A stretch of 64,000 nt of DNA, from positions 2,414,001-2,478,000 of the forward strand of contig NZ_CP121113.1 of the NCBI RefSeq assembly GCF_029581395.1, given 5' to 3'. Positions 1 to 8,478 of this stretch are shown here, in pieces (position 1 is the first letter of the stretch; each line of letters opens with the position of its first letter). The stretch comes from Roseinatronobacter sp. S2 (GTDB taxonomy: Bacteria; Pseudomonadota; Alphaproteobacteria; Rhodobacterales; Rhodobacteraceae). Position numbers and translations under genes: made by a program. Below the pieces are notes generated by a model, which saw nothing but the letters and a program-made list of their open reading frames with translations, did no database searches and was not told the DNA's origin.

Positions 1-1071
1 GGCCCCGAACCCTTCGGCGCGGGTTTTCTCATACATCTGGGTAATGCCGTCGCCTGCCGCCAGTTTCGCGCGGTGGCCGTAACGCACCCCGTCATACCGC
101 GCCAGATTGCTGGACGCTTCGGCAGGGGCAATAACATAATAGGCAGGCAGCGCGTATTTCGTATGCGGCAGCGAGATATCAACGATTTCGGCGCCTGCAT
201 CACGCAGCATATCGGCCCCTTTGGACCAAAGCGCTGCAATTTCGGCGGGCATGCCGTCGATCTGGTATTCGCGCGGGATGCCGATTTTCTTGCCGCGAAT
301 ATCACCTGTCAGCATTGCCTCAAAGTCCGGCACTGGCAGGTCTGCGCTGGTCGAATCCTTGGCATCATGGCCGCACATTGCCTGTAGCATGATGGCCGCA
401 TCGCGCACGGTTTTTGTCATCGGTCCCGCCTGATCCAGGCTGGACGCAAAGGCCACAATCCCCCAGCGCGAACAACGCCCATAGGTGGGTTTAATCCCCA
501 CAGTGCCGGTAAATGCGGCAGGCTGCCTGATGGACCCGCCCGTGTCCGTGCCGGTGGCTGCAAGGCACAGATCCGCCGCGACCGCTGCCGCCGACCCGCC
601 CGATGAGCCCCCCGGTGTCAGGTCGCGATCATCTGTTTTCCACGGGTTGATCACATTGCCATAGACAGAGGTTTCATTGCTGGACCCCATGGCAAATTCA
701 TCCATGTTCAGCTTGCCCAGCATGACCGCGCCCGCATCACGCAACTGCGCCGAAACGGTCGATTCGTATTCGGGGCGAAAGCCGTTCAGAATGCCGCTGG
801 CCGCCTGTGACGCCACGCCTTCGGTGCAGAACAGATCCTTGATGCCCACGGGAATGCCGCACATTGCCGGTGCATCACCTTGCTGAATGCGCGCATCCGC
901 CGCCTTCGCGCGCTCCAGCGCCAGATCGGGGGTTTTATGCACAAAGGCGTTTAAGGCGTCGGCACCGTCGATGGCGCGCAGGCAGGCTTCGGTCAGATCA
1001 ACCGATGTTACGTCACCTGCACGCAACCGGTCGCGCGCGTCAGCAAGCGTCAATTTGTTCAGATCGCTCAT
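1..1071 (-). CDS. gatA: Aspartyl/glutamyl-tRNA amidotransferase subunit A (partial, 3' end outside window)
   Basis: Catalytic subunit of GatCAB, which converts Glu-tRNA(Gln) (and Asp-tRNA(Asn) where needed) to the amidated form using ammonia from glutamine. The 357 codons present begin [14 protein letters not shown] and show the amidase signature: catalytic Lys in GIPVGIKDL, the Ser-rich [12 protein letters not shown] block and [12 protein letters not shown]. The reading frame runs off the left edge, so the C-terminal part is missing (the family is about 490 residues). The start codon overlaps the gatC stop as ATGA, implying translational coupling. Family assignment is very secure. Confidence 0.96.
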   Translation of the reverse strand, partial: MSDLNKLTLADARDRLRAGDVTSVDLTEACLRAIDGADALNAFVHKTPDLALERAKAADARIQQGDAPAMCGIPVGIKDLFCTEGVASQAASGILNGFRPEYESTVSAQLRDAGAVMLGKLNMDEFAMGSSNETSVYGNVINPWKTDDRDLTPGGSSGGSAAAVAADLCLAATGTDTGGSIRQPAAFTGTVGIKPTYGRCSRWGIVAFASSLDQAGPMTKTVRDAAIMLQAMCGHDAKDSTSADLPVPDFEAMLTGDIRGKKIGIPREYQIDGMPAEIAALWSKGADMLRDAGAEIVDISLPHTKYALPAYYVIAPAEASSNLARYDGVRYGHRAKLAAGDGITQMYEKTRAEGFGA

Positions 1072-1358
1072 TCGACCACCTTCGGGACTGCAAAAAAACC
1101 TTCGCGCGCATCGGGGGCATTGGACAGGATGCGCGCCTGAACATCGCCATCTGTGACCACATCCGCGCGGCGTTTCAACCGCATCGGCGTCACCGACGTC
1201 ATCGGCTCCACGCCATCCACGTCGACTTCGTTCAATTCTTCCATAAAGGTCAGAATACGCGACAGGTCCTGCGCCAGCGCGGGCAGGTTTTCATCAGGAA
1301 CGGCAATGCGCGCCAGATGGGCGACCTTGCGCGCGGTTTCCAGATCGATTTCGGACAT
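1068..1358 (-). CDS. gatC: Aspartyl/glutamyl-tRNA amidotransferase subunit C
   Basis: Small 96-residue subunit that wraps around and stabilises GatA in the GatCAB complex. The chosen start gives [20 protein letters not shown], the usual GatC beginning; an upstream ATG would add six residues not expected in the family. The C-terminal part carries the typical proline-containing [11 protein letters not shown] segment and the [13 protein letters not shown] end. It is the first gene of a gatC-gatA operon with a 4-base ATGA overlap. Confidence 0.95.
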   Translation of the reverse strand: MSEIDLETARKVAHLARIAVPDENLPALAQDLSRILTFMEELNEVDVDGVEPMTSVTPMRLKRRADVVTDGDVQARILSNAPDAREGFFAVPKVVE

Positions 1359-1480
1359 GATGGCTCCGGCTTGCACAGGGATACACGGGGGTTCATGCGC
1401 GGTTTAGCGGGATGGGCCGTGGGGTGCAAGCGGCGCGACATGGCAAGGCGATATTCACGCCCCGCCATGTCCTTTTCAGA

Positions 1481-3379
1481 TCACGGGATCAGCTTCGAGA
1501 TGATCAGATCAGCCGCCGCATCCGGTGTCATGCGGGTGGTGTCTATGCGGATTTCCGGCGCATCAGGGGCTTCATAGGGGGAATCGATCCCGGTAAAGTT
1601 TTTCAACTGCCCCGCGCGCGCTTTCGCATAAAGGCCCTTCACATCGCGTTTTTCGGCCTCTTCCAGGGGGGTATCCACGAACACTTCGACGAATTCGCCC
1701 GCAGGCAGCATGGACCGCACCATGTCACGTTCCGACCGGAAGGGCGAGATAAACGCCGTAATCACAATCAGCCCCGCATCGGCCATCAGCTTGGCCACTT
1801 CGCCCACACGGCGGATGTTTTCGACACGGTCCGCTTCGGTAAAGCCCAAATCCTTGTTCAGGCCATGGCGCACGTTATCCCCGTCCAGCAGGAAAGTATG
1901 CCGGTTCATACGCGCAAGTTTCTTTTCCACCAGATTGGCGATGGTCGATTTCCCCGACCCTGACAACCCCGTCATCCACAGAACCAGCGGCTTCTGGTTC
2001 TTCATGCTCGCATGATGTTCGCGCGACACATCCGTCGCCTGCCAATGGACATTCTGCGCGCGACGCAGCGCAAAATTCAGCAGCCCCGCGCCAACCGTGC
2101 GGTTGGTCATCTTGTCGATCAGGATGAACCCACCCAGATCGCGGCTTTGGGTATAGGGTTCAAAGGGGATTTCACGGTCTGTGGTCAGGGTTGCCACACC
2201 AATACCGTTCAGATCCAGCGTTTTGCAGGCCAGATGCTCCATCGAGTTGATGTTGATCTGGTATTTGGGCTGCGCGACAACGGCACTGACGGTCTGCGGC
2301 CCGATCTTCAGCCAATAGGCGCGACCGGGAACCATGTCTTCATCTTCCATCCAGATGATCGTCGCCTCGAACTGGTCCGCCACTTCGACGGGGTTCTGCG
2401 CCGCCGTAATGATCTGCCCGCGAGAGCAGTCAATCTCATCATTGAAGCAAAGCGTCACTGCCTGCCCCGCCACGGCCTTATCCAGATCACCGTCCATAGT
2501 GACAATGCGCGAAATCGTCGTTGTCTTGCCAGAAGGCAGCACCCGCACATCATCACCGACCTGCACATGTCCGGTGGCAATGGTGCCCGAAAAGCCGCGG
2601 AAATCCAGATTGGGGCGGTTCACCCATTGCACCGGCATACGAAACGGCTTCAACTGTTCCGCAGTCTGGTCCAACTCGACCGTTTCCAGATGGTCCAGCA
2701 ACACAGGGCCGTCATACCAAGCGGTGTTGTCGCTGCGGGTGGTGATATTGTCGCCCGCAAGGCCGGAAATCGGCACAGGTGTGAATTCCGCAATACCGAT
2801 GCTTGCGGCAAATTCGCGATACTCTGTCACAATCCGGTCGAATACAGCACGATCATAGTCGACAAGATCCATCTTGTTGACTGCAAGCACAATGTGGCGA
2901 ATGCCGATCAGATGCGCCAGATAGCTGTGCCGGCGTGTCTGGGTCAGAATGCCCTTGCGCGCATCAATCAAAATTACGGCCAGATCGGCCGTAGACGCGC
3001 CCGTGATCATGTTGCGCGTATATTGTTCATGCCCCGGTGTGTCGGCGACGATGAATTTGCGCTTTTCAGTGGCAAAAAAACGATAGGCTACATCGATCGT
3101 GATGCCCTGTTCACGTTCTGCCGCCAGCCCGTCCACCAGCAGCGCGAAATCAATCGCCTCGCCTTGCGTGCCCACACGTTTGGAATCCGCTTCCAATATG
3201 GCAAGCTGGTCTTCGAAAATCATCTTGCTGTCATACAGCAACCGCCCGATCAGGGTCGATTTCCCATCATCCACGGACCCGCAGGTGATGAAGCGCAGCA
3301 TGGTCTTGTGCTGATGCGTTTCCAGATATTTGTCGATATCTTCGGCAATCAGCACATCGGTCTTATAAATATCGGTCAT
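1481..3379 (-). CDS. cysNC: Bifunctional sulfate adenylyltransferase subunit 1 / adenylylsulfate kinase
   Basis: Fusion enzyme of 632 residues for sulfate activation. The N-terminal half is the CysN GTPase, an EF-Tu-like protein that drives ATP sulfurylase: P-loop GSVDDGKS at about 34-41, DTPGH at 113-117, NKMD at 168-171. The C-terminal domain, from about 460, is APS kinase (CysC): second P-loop GLSGSGKST at 471-479 and DGDNVRHGLN near 500. It would make PAPS from sulfate with CysD. The start MTDIYKTDVL is preferred over an ATG 21 codons upstream that lies inside cysD. It follows cysD after 13 bases, so the two are one operon. Confidence 0.96.
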   Translation of the reverse strand: MTDIYKTDVLIAEDIDKYLETHQHKTMLRFITCGSVDDGKSTLIGRLLYDSKMIFEDQLAILEADSKRVGTQGEAIDFALLVDGLAAEREQGITIDVAYRFFATEKRKFIVADTPGHEQYTRNMITGASTADLAVILIDARKGILTQTRRHSYLAHLIGIRHIVLAVNKMDLVDYDRAVFDRIVTEYREFAASIGIAEFTPVPISGLAGDNITTRSDNTAWYDGPVLLDHLETVELDQTAEQLKPFRMPVQWVNRPNLDFRGFSGTIATGHVQVGDDVRVLPSGKTTTISRIVTMDGDLDKAVAGQAVTLCFNDEIDCSRGQIITAAQNPVEVADQFEATIIWMEDEDMVPGRAYWLKIGPQTVSAVVAQPKYQININSMEHLACKTLDLNGIGVATLTTDREIPFEPYTQSRDLGGFILIDKMTNRTVGAGLLNFALRRAQNVHWQATDVSREHHASMKNQKPLVLWMTGLSGSGKSTIANLVEKKLARMNRHTFLLDGDNVRHGLNKDLGFTEADRVENIRRVGEVAKLMADAGLIVITAFISPFRSERDMVRSMLPAGEFVEVFVDTPLEEAEKRDVKGLYAKARAGQLKNFTGIDSPYEAPDAPEIRIDTTRMTPDAAADLIISKLIP

Positions 3380-3392
3380 TGCGTCATGCCCC

Positions 3393-4298
3393 TCAGAAAT
3401 AGCCTTCTTGCTTCTTTTTTTCCATGCTCGCGGCCTGATCATGGTCGATCGCGCGGCCCTGGCGTTCGGATGTCGTGGTCAACAGCATTTCCTGAATAAT
3501 CTCCGGCAGGGTTTTCGCACGGCTCTCGACCGCGCCGGTCAACGGGTAACAGCCCAGCGTGCGGAACCGGATCGACCGCATTTCCGGTTTTTCCCCGTCT
3601 GCAAACGCGAAGCGGTCATCATCGACCATCAACAGCAACCCGTCACGCATCACCGTCGGGCGTTCATCGGCATAATACAGCGGAACAATCTCGATATTTT
3701 CCAGATGTATATATTGCCAGATGTCCAACTCGGTCCAGTTGGACAGCGGAAACACACGCATCGATTCGCCCTTGTTCTTGCGCGCATTATAGGTGCGCCA
3801 CAATTCGGGGCGCTGGTTCTTGGGGTCCCAGCGGTGGCTGGCGGTGCGGAAGCTGAAAATCCGTTCTTTCGCGCGGCTCTTTTCTTCATCGCGGCGCGCG
3901 CCACCAAAAGCTGCGTCAAATCCATGCAGGTCCAGCGCCTGTTTCAACCCTTCGGTTTTCCACATGTCAGTGTGCAACCCGCCATGCTCGAACGGGTTGA
4001 TACCCTGACGCACTGCATCCGGGTTCTGATGCACAAGCAACTGCATACCAGCCATGCGCGCAGCCTTGTCGCGCAGGGCATACATGTCGCGGAATTTCCA
4101 GGTTGTGTCGACATGCAACAACGGAAATGGTGGCGGGGCCGGATAGAACGCCTTTTTCGCCAGATGCAGCATCACGGCACTGTCCTTGCCGACACTATAC
4201 AACATGACGGGCTTCTCGGCCTGCGTGACCACCTCTCGCATGATGTGGATGGCTTCAGCCTCGAGGCGTTGAAGATGGGTCAGGTTGGTAACATGCAT
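3393..4298 (-). CDS. cysD: Sulfate adenylyltransferase subunit 2
   Basis: Catalytic adenylyltransferase subunit of ATP sulfurylase (301 residues), forming APS from sulfate and ATP together with the CysN part of the next gene. The PP-loop SVGKDS at about 35-40 and the HVDTTWKF segment are visible, and the C-terminus ends in the family-typical KKKQEGYF. The start [19 protein letters not shown] fits the family; an ATG nine codons upstream lacks a ribosome-binding site. First gene of cysD-cysNC, with a perfect 16-base palindrome 60-80 bases upstream of the start. Confidence 0.95.
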   Translation of the reverse strand: MHVTNLTHLQRLEAEAIHIMREVVTQAEKPVMLYSVGKDSAVMLHLAKKAFYPAPPPFPLLHVDTTWKFRDMYALRDKAARMAGMQLLVHQNPDAVRQGINPFEHGGLHTDMWKTEGLKQALDLHGFDAAFGGARRDEEKSRAKERIFSFRTASHRWDPKNQRPELWRTYNARKNKGESMRVFPLSNWTELDIWQYIHLENIEIVPLYYADERPTVMRDGLLLMVDDDRFAFADGEKPEMRSIRFRTLGCYPLTGAVESRAKTLPEIIQEMLLTTTSERQGRAIDHDQAASMEKKKQEGYF

Positions 4299-4359
4299 GG
4301 GCAATTTCTCTCGCTCTTGAGCCATGCATGAGGCATATCAGCCCCTGAGCGGAGCATCG

Positions 4360-4375
4360 CCTCCCATATGGGAGG
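4360..4375. promoter_or_regulatory. 16-bp perfect palindrome upstream of cysD (candidate operator)
   Basis: CCTCCCATATGGGAGG is perfectly self-complementary and lies 62-77 bases upstream of the cysD start, where a regulator of the cysD-cysNC operon could bind. The flanking intergenic stretch (4299-4582) holds no convincing gene. No specific regulator is recognised; the match to a known consensus is not claimed. Confidence 0.4.
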
Positions 4376-4582
4376 TATGATATTCAGGTTCCATCCGCCA
4401 GATGGTTTCTGCGCGTGTCCGTCGTCACCGTCCGGATAAATTCGCGGTTCAGTGTCACGCCCGCGCTTCAAATAGCGATTGCAGGCATGTGCAAGAAACA
4501 AAATGGGTATACGCTTGTCCAAACACGCGAACGCATCGGGCGCGGCATCACATATTCCCGGCCCTGTGCCGCAGTCATTCAT

Positions 4583-5374
4583 TCAGCGCCGTAACAACGC
4601 CAGCGCGATCGACGCCGGGGACATTGAAACCTGCATCTCCTTTATTTGCGCCATCACCAGGAACCGTTTGACCAGTTTGGCCATAGTCTCAGGTTCGGAC
4701 AGGGCTTGCAGGTTAGACACATTGAACCGCCGCATGACCGCAGATTTCAGACGCACCACCTGTTGATCAACATCCAGCGCCCCGAATTCCTTTGGCAGGC
4801 CCAGCGCTGTTTCCATGGCCTTGCGCAGGGGCGCGTTGCCCAGAACCGCAAACCATCGCGCATTTTCCGACGAATACCCTTGCACAAGACCGGGCAATTC
4901 CCGCTGTAGGGTCATCGCCATACGCATGTCCTGATTCTGCTCGCCCACGGCGCGCTCAAAACTGCGGGTCTGGAACTGCGCGACAACACGATCGCGCAGA
5001 TCATCGGGGGCTGCCACCGTGGCCCCCGCCACCAGAAACTGCATATCCTGCGACAGCGCCTTGTAGCGTTTATCCGTCAGGCGGTTTGATAACGCCCTGC
5101 GGTCGTCTACACCATCATCGATGATTTTGCGGATGAAGGCCGTGCTGTTTATGTCATCTTCCAGCCCGTAGGCAGACAGGATCACCCGAAAACTGCGCCG
5201 GTCCTTGACCAGCTCATCGGTGGACGTGATTGACGCAAAATTCTGACGGAAATGGTCCAGATCGTTCTTTAGTGCGGGAGAGGCTATAAAACTTGCCTCC
5301 TGCCGCGCGCGCGTCTTGTTCAGAAAAGCCCAGCCGGCAAGCCCCCCGATGGGAATGACCGGCTGAAAGCTCAT
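4583..5374 (-). CDS. DUF1217 flagellar protein
   Basis: 263-residue protein beginning MSFQPVIPIGGLAGWAFLNKT. It resembles DUF1217 proteins found in alphaproteobacterial flagellar clusters, whose exact role is not established. Soluble, mostly helical, without signal peptide or membrane segment. It overlaps flbT by 4 bases (ATGA) and is the last gene of flaF-flbT-DUF1217, so it is probably co-translated with the two flagellin-expression regulators. The family call rests on recognising the conserved N-terminal pattern and on context. Confidence 0.8.
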   Translation of the reverse strand: MSFQPVIPIGGLAGWAFLNKTRARQEASFIASPALKNDLDHFRQNFASITSTDELVKDRRSFRVILSAYGLEDDINSTAFIRKIIDDGVDDRRALSNRLTDKRYKALSQDMQFLVAGATVAAPDDLRDRVVAQFQTRSFERAVGEQNQDMRMAMTLQRELPGLVQGYSSENARWFAVLGNAPLRKAMETALGLPKEFGALDVDQQVVRLKSAVMRRFNVSNLQALSEPETMAKLVKRFLVMAQIKEMQVSMSPASIALALLRR

Positions 5375-5775
5375 TGCGGGGCCGAGGCAAACATCCTCGC
5401 CTCTCTCGGCAGCAAGGCACGCAACGCCTTCAATGCGGCATAGTATTCTTCGTCCATGACAGCATTGGTTGCATCCTCCAGCAGTTTCCGGCTGTCATTA
5501 TCGGTAAAAACCTGACTGAGTTGCTCGATCGCCCGCAACAAGGGCTGGCGCGCATCTTGTGGCACGGCGTCGCCGGACAAAATCAGCTGCGCAAGGTAAC
5601 ATGTGCGTTTCACCGGCGTATTCGCCTGTTGTGGATGTATGGCATCGCGCAGGCGCAGAACATGTGCATTCGGGGTGCGCACAGACAGGCTGGCACGCCG
5701 GTCGCCATTTTCAATCACCGCACCATTCAGCAAGACACGTTCATGCGGGGCAAGCCGGATCACAAGATTTGTCAT
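5371..5775 (-). CDS. flbT: Flagellar biosynthesis repressor FlbT
   Basis: 134-residue FlbT protein, which in Caulobacter binds the 5' untranslated region of flagellin mRNA and promotes its decay until the hook is complete. The N-terminal MTNLVIRLAPHERVLLNGAVIENGDRR and the CYLAQLILSGDA segment are family-typical. It overlaps flaF upstream and the DUF1217 gene downstream by 4 bases each. The neighbouring flagellin gene has a dyad in its leader (7546-7560), a plausible place for such control here, although that is inference. Confidence 0.93.
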   Translation of the reverse strand: MTNLVIRLAPHERVLLNGAVIENGDRRASLSVRTPNAHVLRLRDAIHPQQANTPVKRTCYLAQLILSGDAVPQDARQPLLRAIEQLSQVFTDNDSRKLLEDATNAVMDEEYYAALKALRALLPREARMFASAPQ

Positions 5776-6149
5776 GCGCCCCCGGCCCTTCCTGCAAGAC
5801 CCCGCATCACGGCCAGATTGATATCGACCAGCACATCTGCGCTATCCTTACCGTCCAGAACCTGATCAATGTGACGAAGTGAGAATTGCGCAAGCCCAAG
5901 AAGTTGCAGCCGCAAGATATCTGGTAGCTGGTTGCCAGGCGTCGCAAGGTCCATTGCGAGTTCGACCCAAAGTCTGCGGTTTTCATGCATCGCTTCGGCC
6001 AAGGCTGCAAAGTTGAAAGGTTGTGCCTTTATTGCAGTGCTCAGACGAGATGTGATTTTCGAGATCAGCTCATACTCGATCGTGCGTGGCGTCTTATAGG
6101 CGGTATTGGGCACACCATAAGCGGCGGCGGCCATGACATGGGCGTTCAT
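5772..6149 (-). CDS. flaF: Flagellar biosynthesis regulator FlaF
   Basis: 125-residue FlaF, which acts opposite to FlbT and is needed for flagellin synthesis and secretion in Caulobacter. The conserved RTIEYELISKITSRL and ENRRLWVELAMDLA stretches are present. The start MNAHVMAAAAYG is chosen; an upstream ATG in the same frame lies inside the hairpin region behind the flagellin gene. Located directly after the flagellin gene and in an overlapping trio with flbT and DUF1217. Confidence 0.92.
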   Translation of the reverse strand: MNAHVMAAAAYGVPNTAYKTPRTIEYELISKITSRLSTAIKAQPFNFAALAEAMHENRRLWVELAMDLATPGNQLPDILRLQLLGLAQFSLRHIDQVLDGKDSADVLVDINLAVMRGLAGRAGGA

Positions 6150-6193
6150 CCTGAATCCCCGTTCTGGAAATGAATTAGTTGACTGATGAAGAC

Positions 6194-6218
6194 GTGAGTC
6201 CCCGAAACGGGGACCCAC
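6194..6218 (-). terminator. Hairpin between flagellin gene and flaF
   Basis: The 7-bp stem GTCCCCG / CGGGGAC with an AAA loop extends on both sides through GTG/CAC with one mismatch. It lies 10 bases after the flagellin stop and about 45 bases before flaF. There is only a weak T-run on the minus strand, so it may be an attenuating terminator or a 3' stabiliser that sets flagellin mRNA far above flaF-flbT. Confidence 0.55.
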
Positions 6219-6227
6219 ATGATCTTA

Positions 6228-7529
6228 TCAGCGGAAGAGCGCCAGAATGTTCTGGGGCTGCTGGTTCGCAATCGACAGCGACTGGGTCGCCAGCTGCTGT
6301 TGCACCTGAAGCGCCTGCAAACGTGCAGATGCGGCTTCCATATCTGCATCAACAAGGCTGCCGATACCGGTCGTCAGCGCGTCAGACAGGTTCTTGATGA
6401 ATTCTGCCTGCGTGTCGATACGGGTCTGGGCCGACCCGAAGGCCGAAGCCGAATCGATTGCAGTCTGGATCATGCCTTCGATTTCCGACAGAGCCGATGC
6501 CGCGCCATCGGAAGTGCTGACATCAATGCCGTTCAGCGCCTCCAGGCCCCCGCCGATTGTGGTGTCTGTCGCGGCGAATACATCCAGACGCACCGAAACG
6601 TTATTGTTCAGCCCTGCAGTATTGGTAAAGGTAACTTCGTTATTCCCGGCACCGGTAACCGAAGCCGTCAAACCTTCAAGTCCATTCGCTTCGGCATACC
6701 TGTTGAAGGCCGCAGCCAGGCCGCGTGCGACATCGACGGAAGTATCACCATCACGCGCAACATAGCGAATGTCGTTGGTCGAAGATGTGTTCGCACCAGC
6801 AAGCGTGCCTGCACCGGCGCTAAGGGCAATACTGAACCCGTCCCCCGCAGCGACGCCACCGTTAACAATCGTAGCCGTGTTGCTTACGCCTGCTGCCGCA
6901 ACCACACCCGTCAATGCCTGAACCGCACCGGCCGACGTGCCTGTCGCCTTTTCCGCCAAAGGAAGTGCTGCAAGGGCTACGGCCGTCGTAGCGATAGATG
7001 ATTCCTGAGTGCCGAGATCCTGCTTGCTCACGCTGATATTAGCAGATGAGACGCTGCCATCGGACGCACGGTCAAGCGAAGACAGGACGTTCACAGTGCC
7101 CGTCCCCGCCGTCTGTTCACGGTTGGACAACAGGTTCAGTCCGTTGAACTGCGCAGCTGTCGTGATCGAGGTGATCTGTTCGCGCAACGCCACGATATCT
7201 GTCTGGATCTTCGCGCGATCAACATTGTCTTCCTGCGCGGAAACGATCGCCCCTTTCATCTGGGTCAACAGGTCCGTGACGGTTTCTGCCGCCTGCGTGG
7301 CGACTGCAACTGTCGAGCGGCCCAGCGCCAGACTGTCACCAATAGCAGAAAACCCTTTGACATCTGCCTGCATGGATTTCGAAATAGCCCAGACTGCTGC
7401 GTTGTCCTTGGCCGAATTGATCGATTTCCCGGTCGAGATTTCGCTTTGGGTTTGCGCCATGTTCTTGTTGATACCGCGCATCGTTTGCAGGGCCACCATT
7501 GCGCCGGTATTGGTCAGAATGCTTGACAT
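6228..7529 (-). CDS. Flagellin
   Basis: 433-residue structural protein of the flagellar filament. The conserved D0/D1 ends are evident: MSSILTNTGAMVALQTMRGIN at the N-terminus and a C-terminal coiled-coil finishing QSLSIANQQPQNILALFR. The middle, roughly residues 170-340, is rich in Ala, Gly, Thr and Ser and is the variable surface domain. AAAGG sits 7 bases before the chosen ATG; an in-frame upstream ATG is part of the leader. Followed by a hairpin and then flaF-flbT. Confidence 0.96.
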   Translation of the reverse strand: MSSILTNTGAMVALQTMRGINKNMAQTQSEISTGKSINSAKDNAAVWAISKSMQADVKGFSAIGDSLALGRSTVAVATQAAETVTDLLTQMKGAIVSAQEDNVDRAKIQTDIVALREQITSITTAAQFNGLNLLSNREQTAGTGTVNVLSSLDRASDGSVSSANISVSKQDLGTQESSIATTAVALAALPLAEKATGTSAGAVQALTGVVAAAGVSNTATIVNGGVAAGDGFSIALSAGAGTLAGANTSSTNDIRYVARDGDTSVDVARGLAAAFNRYAEANGLEGLTASVTGAGNNEVTFTNTAGLNNNVSVRLDVFAATDTTIGGGLEALNGIDVSTSDGAASALSEIEGMIQTAIDSASAFGSAQTRIDTQAEFIKNLSDALTTGIGSLVDADMEAASARLQALQVQQQLATQSLSIANQQPQNILALFR

Positions 7530-7545
7530 GTTATGCCTTTCAATT

Positions 7546-7560
7546 TGTGCATTTTGCACA
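7546..7560 (-). promoter_or_regulatory. Dyad in the flagellin leader
   Basis: TGTGCA-TTT-TGCACA is a perfect 6-bp inverted repeat with a 3-base centre, 17-31 bases upstream of the flagellin start codon. It could be an operator, or a small hairpin in the 5' untranslated mRNA, the type of place FlbT acts in Caulobacter. The rest of the gap up to 7748 shows no convincing gene; a 51-codon plus-strand reading frame there was not accepted. Confidence 0.35.
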
Positions 7561-7748
7561 TGATTTTTGGGTCACCCACGGCGGGTGAGGTTTGCTGCAT
7601 TCTGCATTCAGACGATGAAATGAAAGCCCGTCAGTTCAGCCTTCTGCCGACATATGCCAATATGGATCAAGCAAGTTACCAGAGCGTGAACGCCGACCTG
7701 ATTCGCAGCTTTTCGACCCGCATTCCTGCAAACATGGTAAACGCCCCC

Positions 7749-8087
7749 TCAGGCACGACGGGCAAGCGCTCCTGATTGCGGCAAAAGCGGGCTTTGCGAC
7801 CCGTCCTTCTGGTAACAGGATGTATTTCTTGCCTTTTGGTGCTGCAACACTGTCAGGCGCACCGCTGAAACCCCTTTTGCGATGGCCGCCAGAAGCACCT
7901 GATTGCGCGCATTGGCAGTGCGCAATTCGTGAAGGGTCTTGCCGCGCAGCGGGTGTACTGACAACGCATCGATCAGGGCCTCCTTGCGGTCAGCCAATTG
8001 CGAAAGACTGTCAAAATCCGCCCCGAGAAGCGCCTGTTTTTCATCCTCCAGCAGCATACGAAGCTGCGCGATCACCCTCTCAGACAT
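7749..8087 (-). CDS. FlgN-like flagellar export chaperone (probable)
   Basis: 112-residue helical protein without signal peptide, beginning MSERVIAQLRMLLEDEKQALLGADFDSL. The heptad-like N-terminal helix with an L-L-E-E-K-Q pattern, a second helix that includes TANARNQVLLAAIAKG, and the position right behind a FlgJ-like gene fit the FlgN family, which escorts hook-filament junction proteins to the export gate. Sequence similarity in this family is low, so the call depends partly on context. It overlaps the upstream flgJ-like gene by 8 bases. Confidence 0.6.
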   Translation of the reverse strand: MSERVIAQLRMLLEDEKQALLGADFDSLSQLADRKEALIDALSVHPLRGKTLHELRTANARNQVLLAAIAKGVSAVRLTVLQHQKARNTSCYQKDGSQSPLLPQSGALARRA

Positions 8088-8379
8088 GTCCGGCGCCCCC
8101 GTCCTTTTCGCTGGCGCGCATCACCATTTCTGCCAGCCCGATCCCGCCCCTTGCCGCAATCGCCCGCGCCTGTGCGTCCACCAGAAACGAAGCAAACTGG
8201 TCCTCCCCCAGCCCACTTTCGAACCCGGTGACTGGTTTTCCTGCCCCGGCGGCGCGCAGCAATTCTGCAAGGACAAGCGCCTCGAACTCGACCGCACTTG
8301 CCTGATGCTGGTGCGCGCGCGTGTTCGGCTGTTTTTCCTGCACAGGCATATGCGCATGAAGCGAAGTGATTCCCGACAT
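8080..8379 (-). CDS. FlgJ-like rod-binding protein (chaperone domain only)
   Basis: 99-residue protein corresponding to the N-terminal rod-binding part of FlgJ: EFEALVLAELLRAAG followed by ESGLGEDQFASFLVDAQARAIAARGGIGLAEMV. It lacks the C-terminal muramidase domain of enterobacterial FlgJ, as is usual in alphaproteobacteria, so peptidoglycan opening for the rod must be done by another enzyme. AAAGG lies 8 bases before the ATG. Divergent from fliK; overlaps the FlgN-like gene by 8 bases. Confidence 0.8.
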   Translation of the reverse strand: MSGITSLHAHMPVQEKQPNTRAHQHQASAVEFEALVLAELLRAAGAGKPVTGFESGLGEDQFASFLVDAQARAIAARGGIGLAEMVMRASEKDGGAGHV

Positions 8380-8478
8380 CTGAATGACCTTTCACGAGTG
8401 ACGTCTTTCAAAATACGCACCCGGTGGTAAAGATTCGGTAATTACTTTGTTGGATTATGGGTCATCCAGGAGGATGTG

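Noticed and set aside
2012..3499. 495-codon open frame on the plus strand opposite cysNC
   Set aside because: The opposite strand encodes an unmistakable CysN-CysC fusion. The plus-strand translation is rich in Arg/His/Gln without domain pattern, as expected for GC-rich antisense.
7621..7775. 51-codon plus-strand frame between the flagellin and FlgN-like genes
   Set aside because: No ribosome-binding site, partly overlaps the FlgN-like gene on the other strand, no family recognised.
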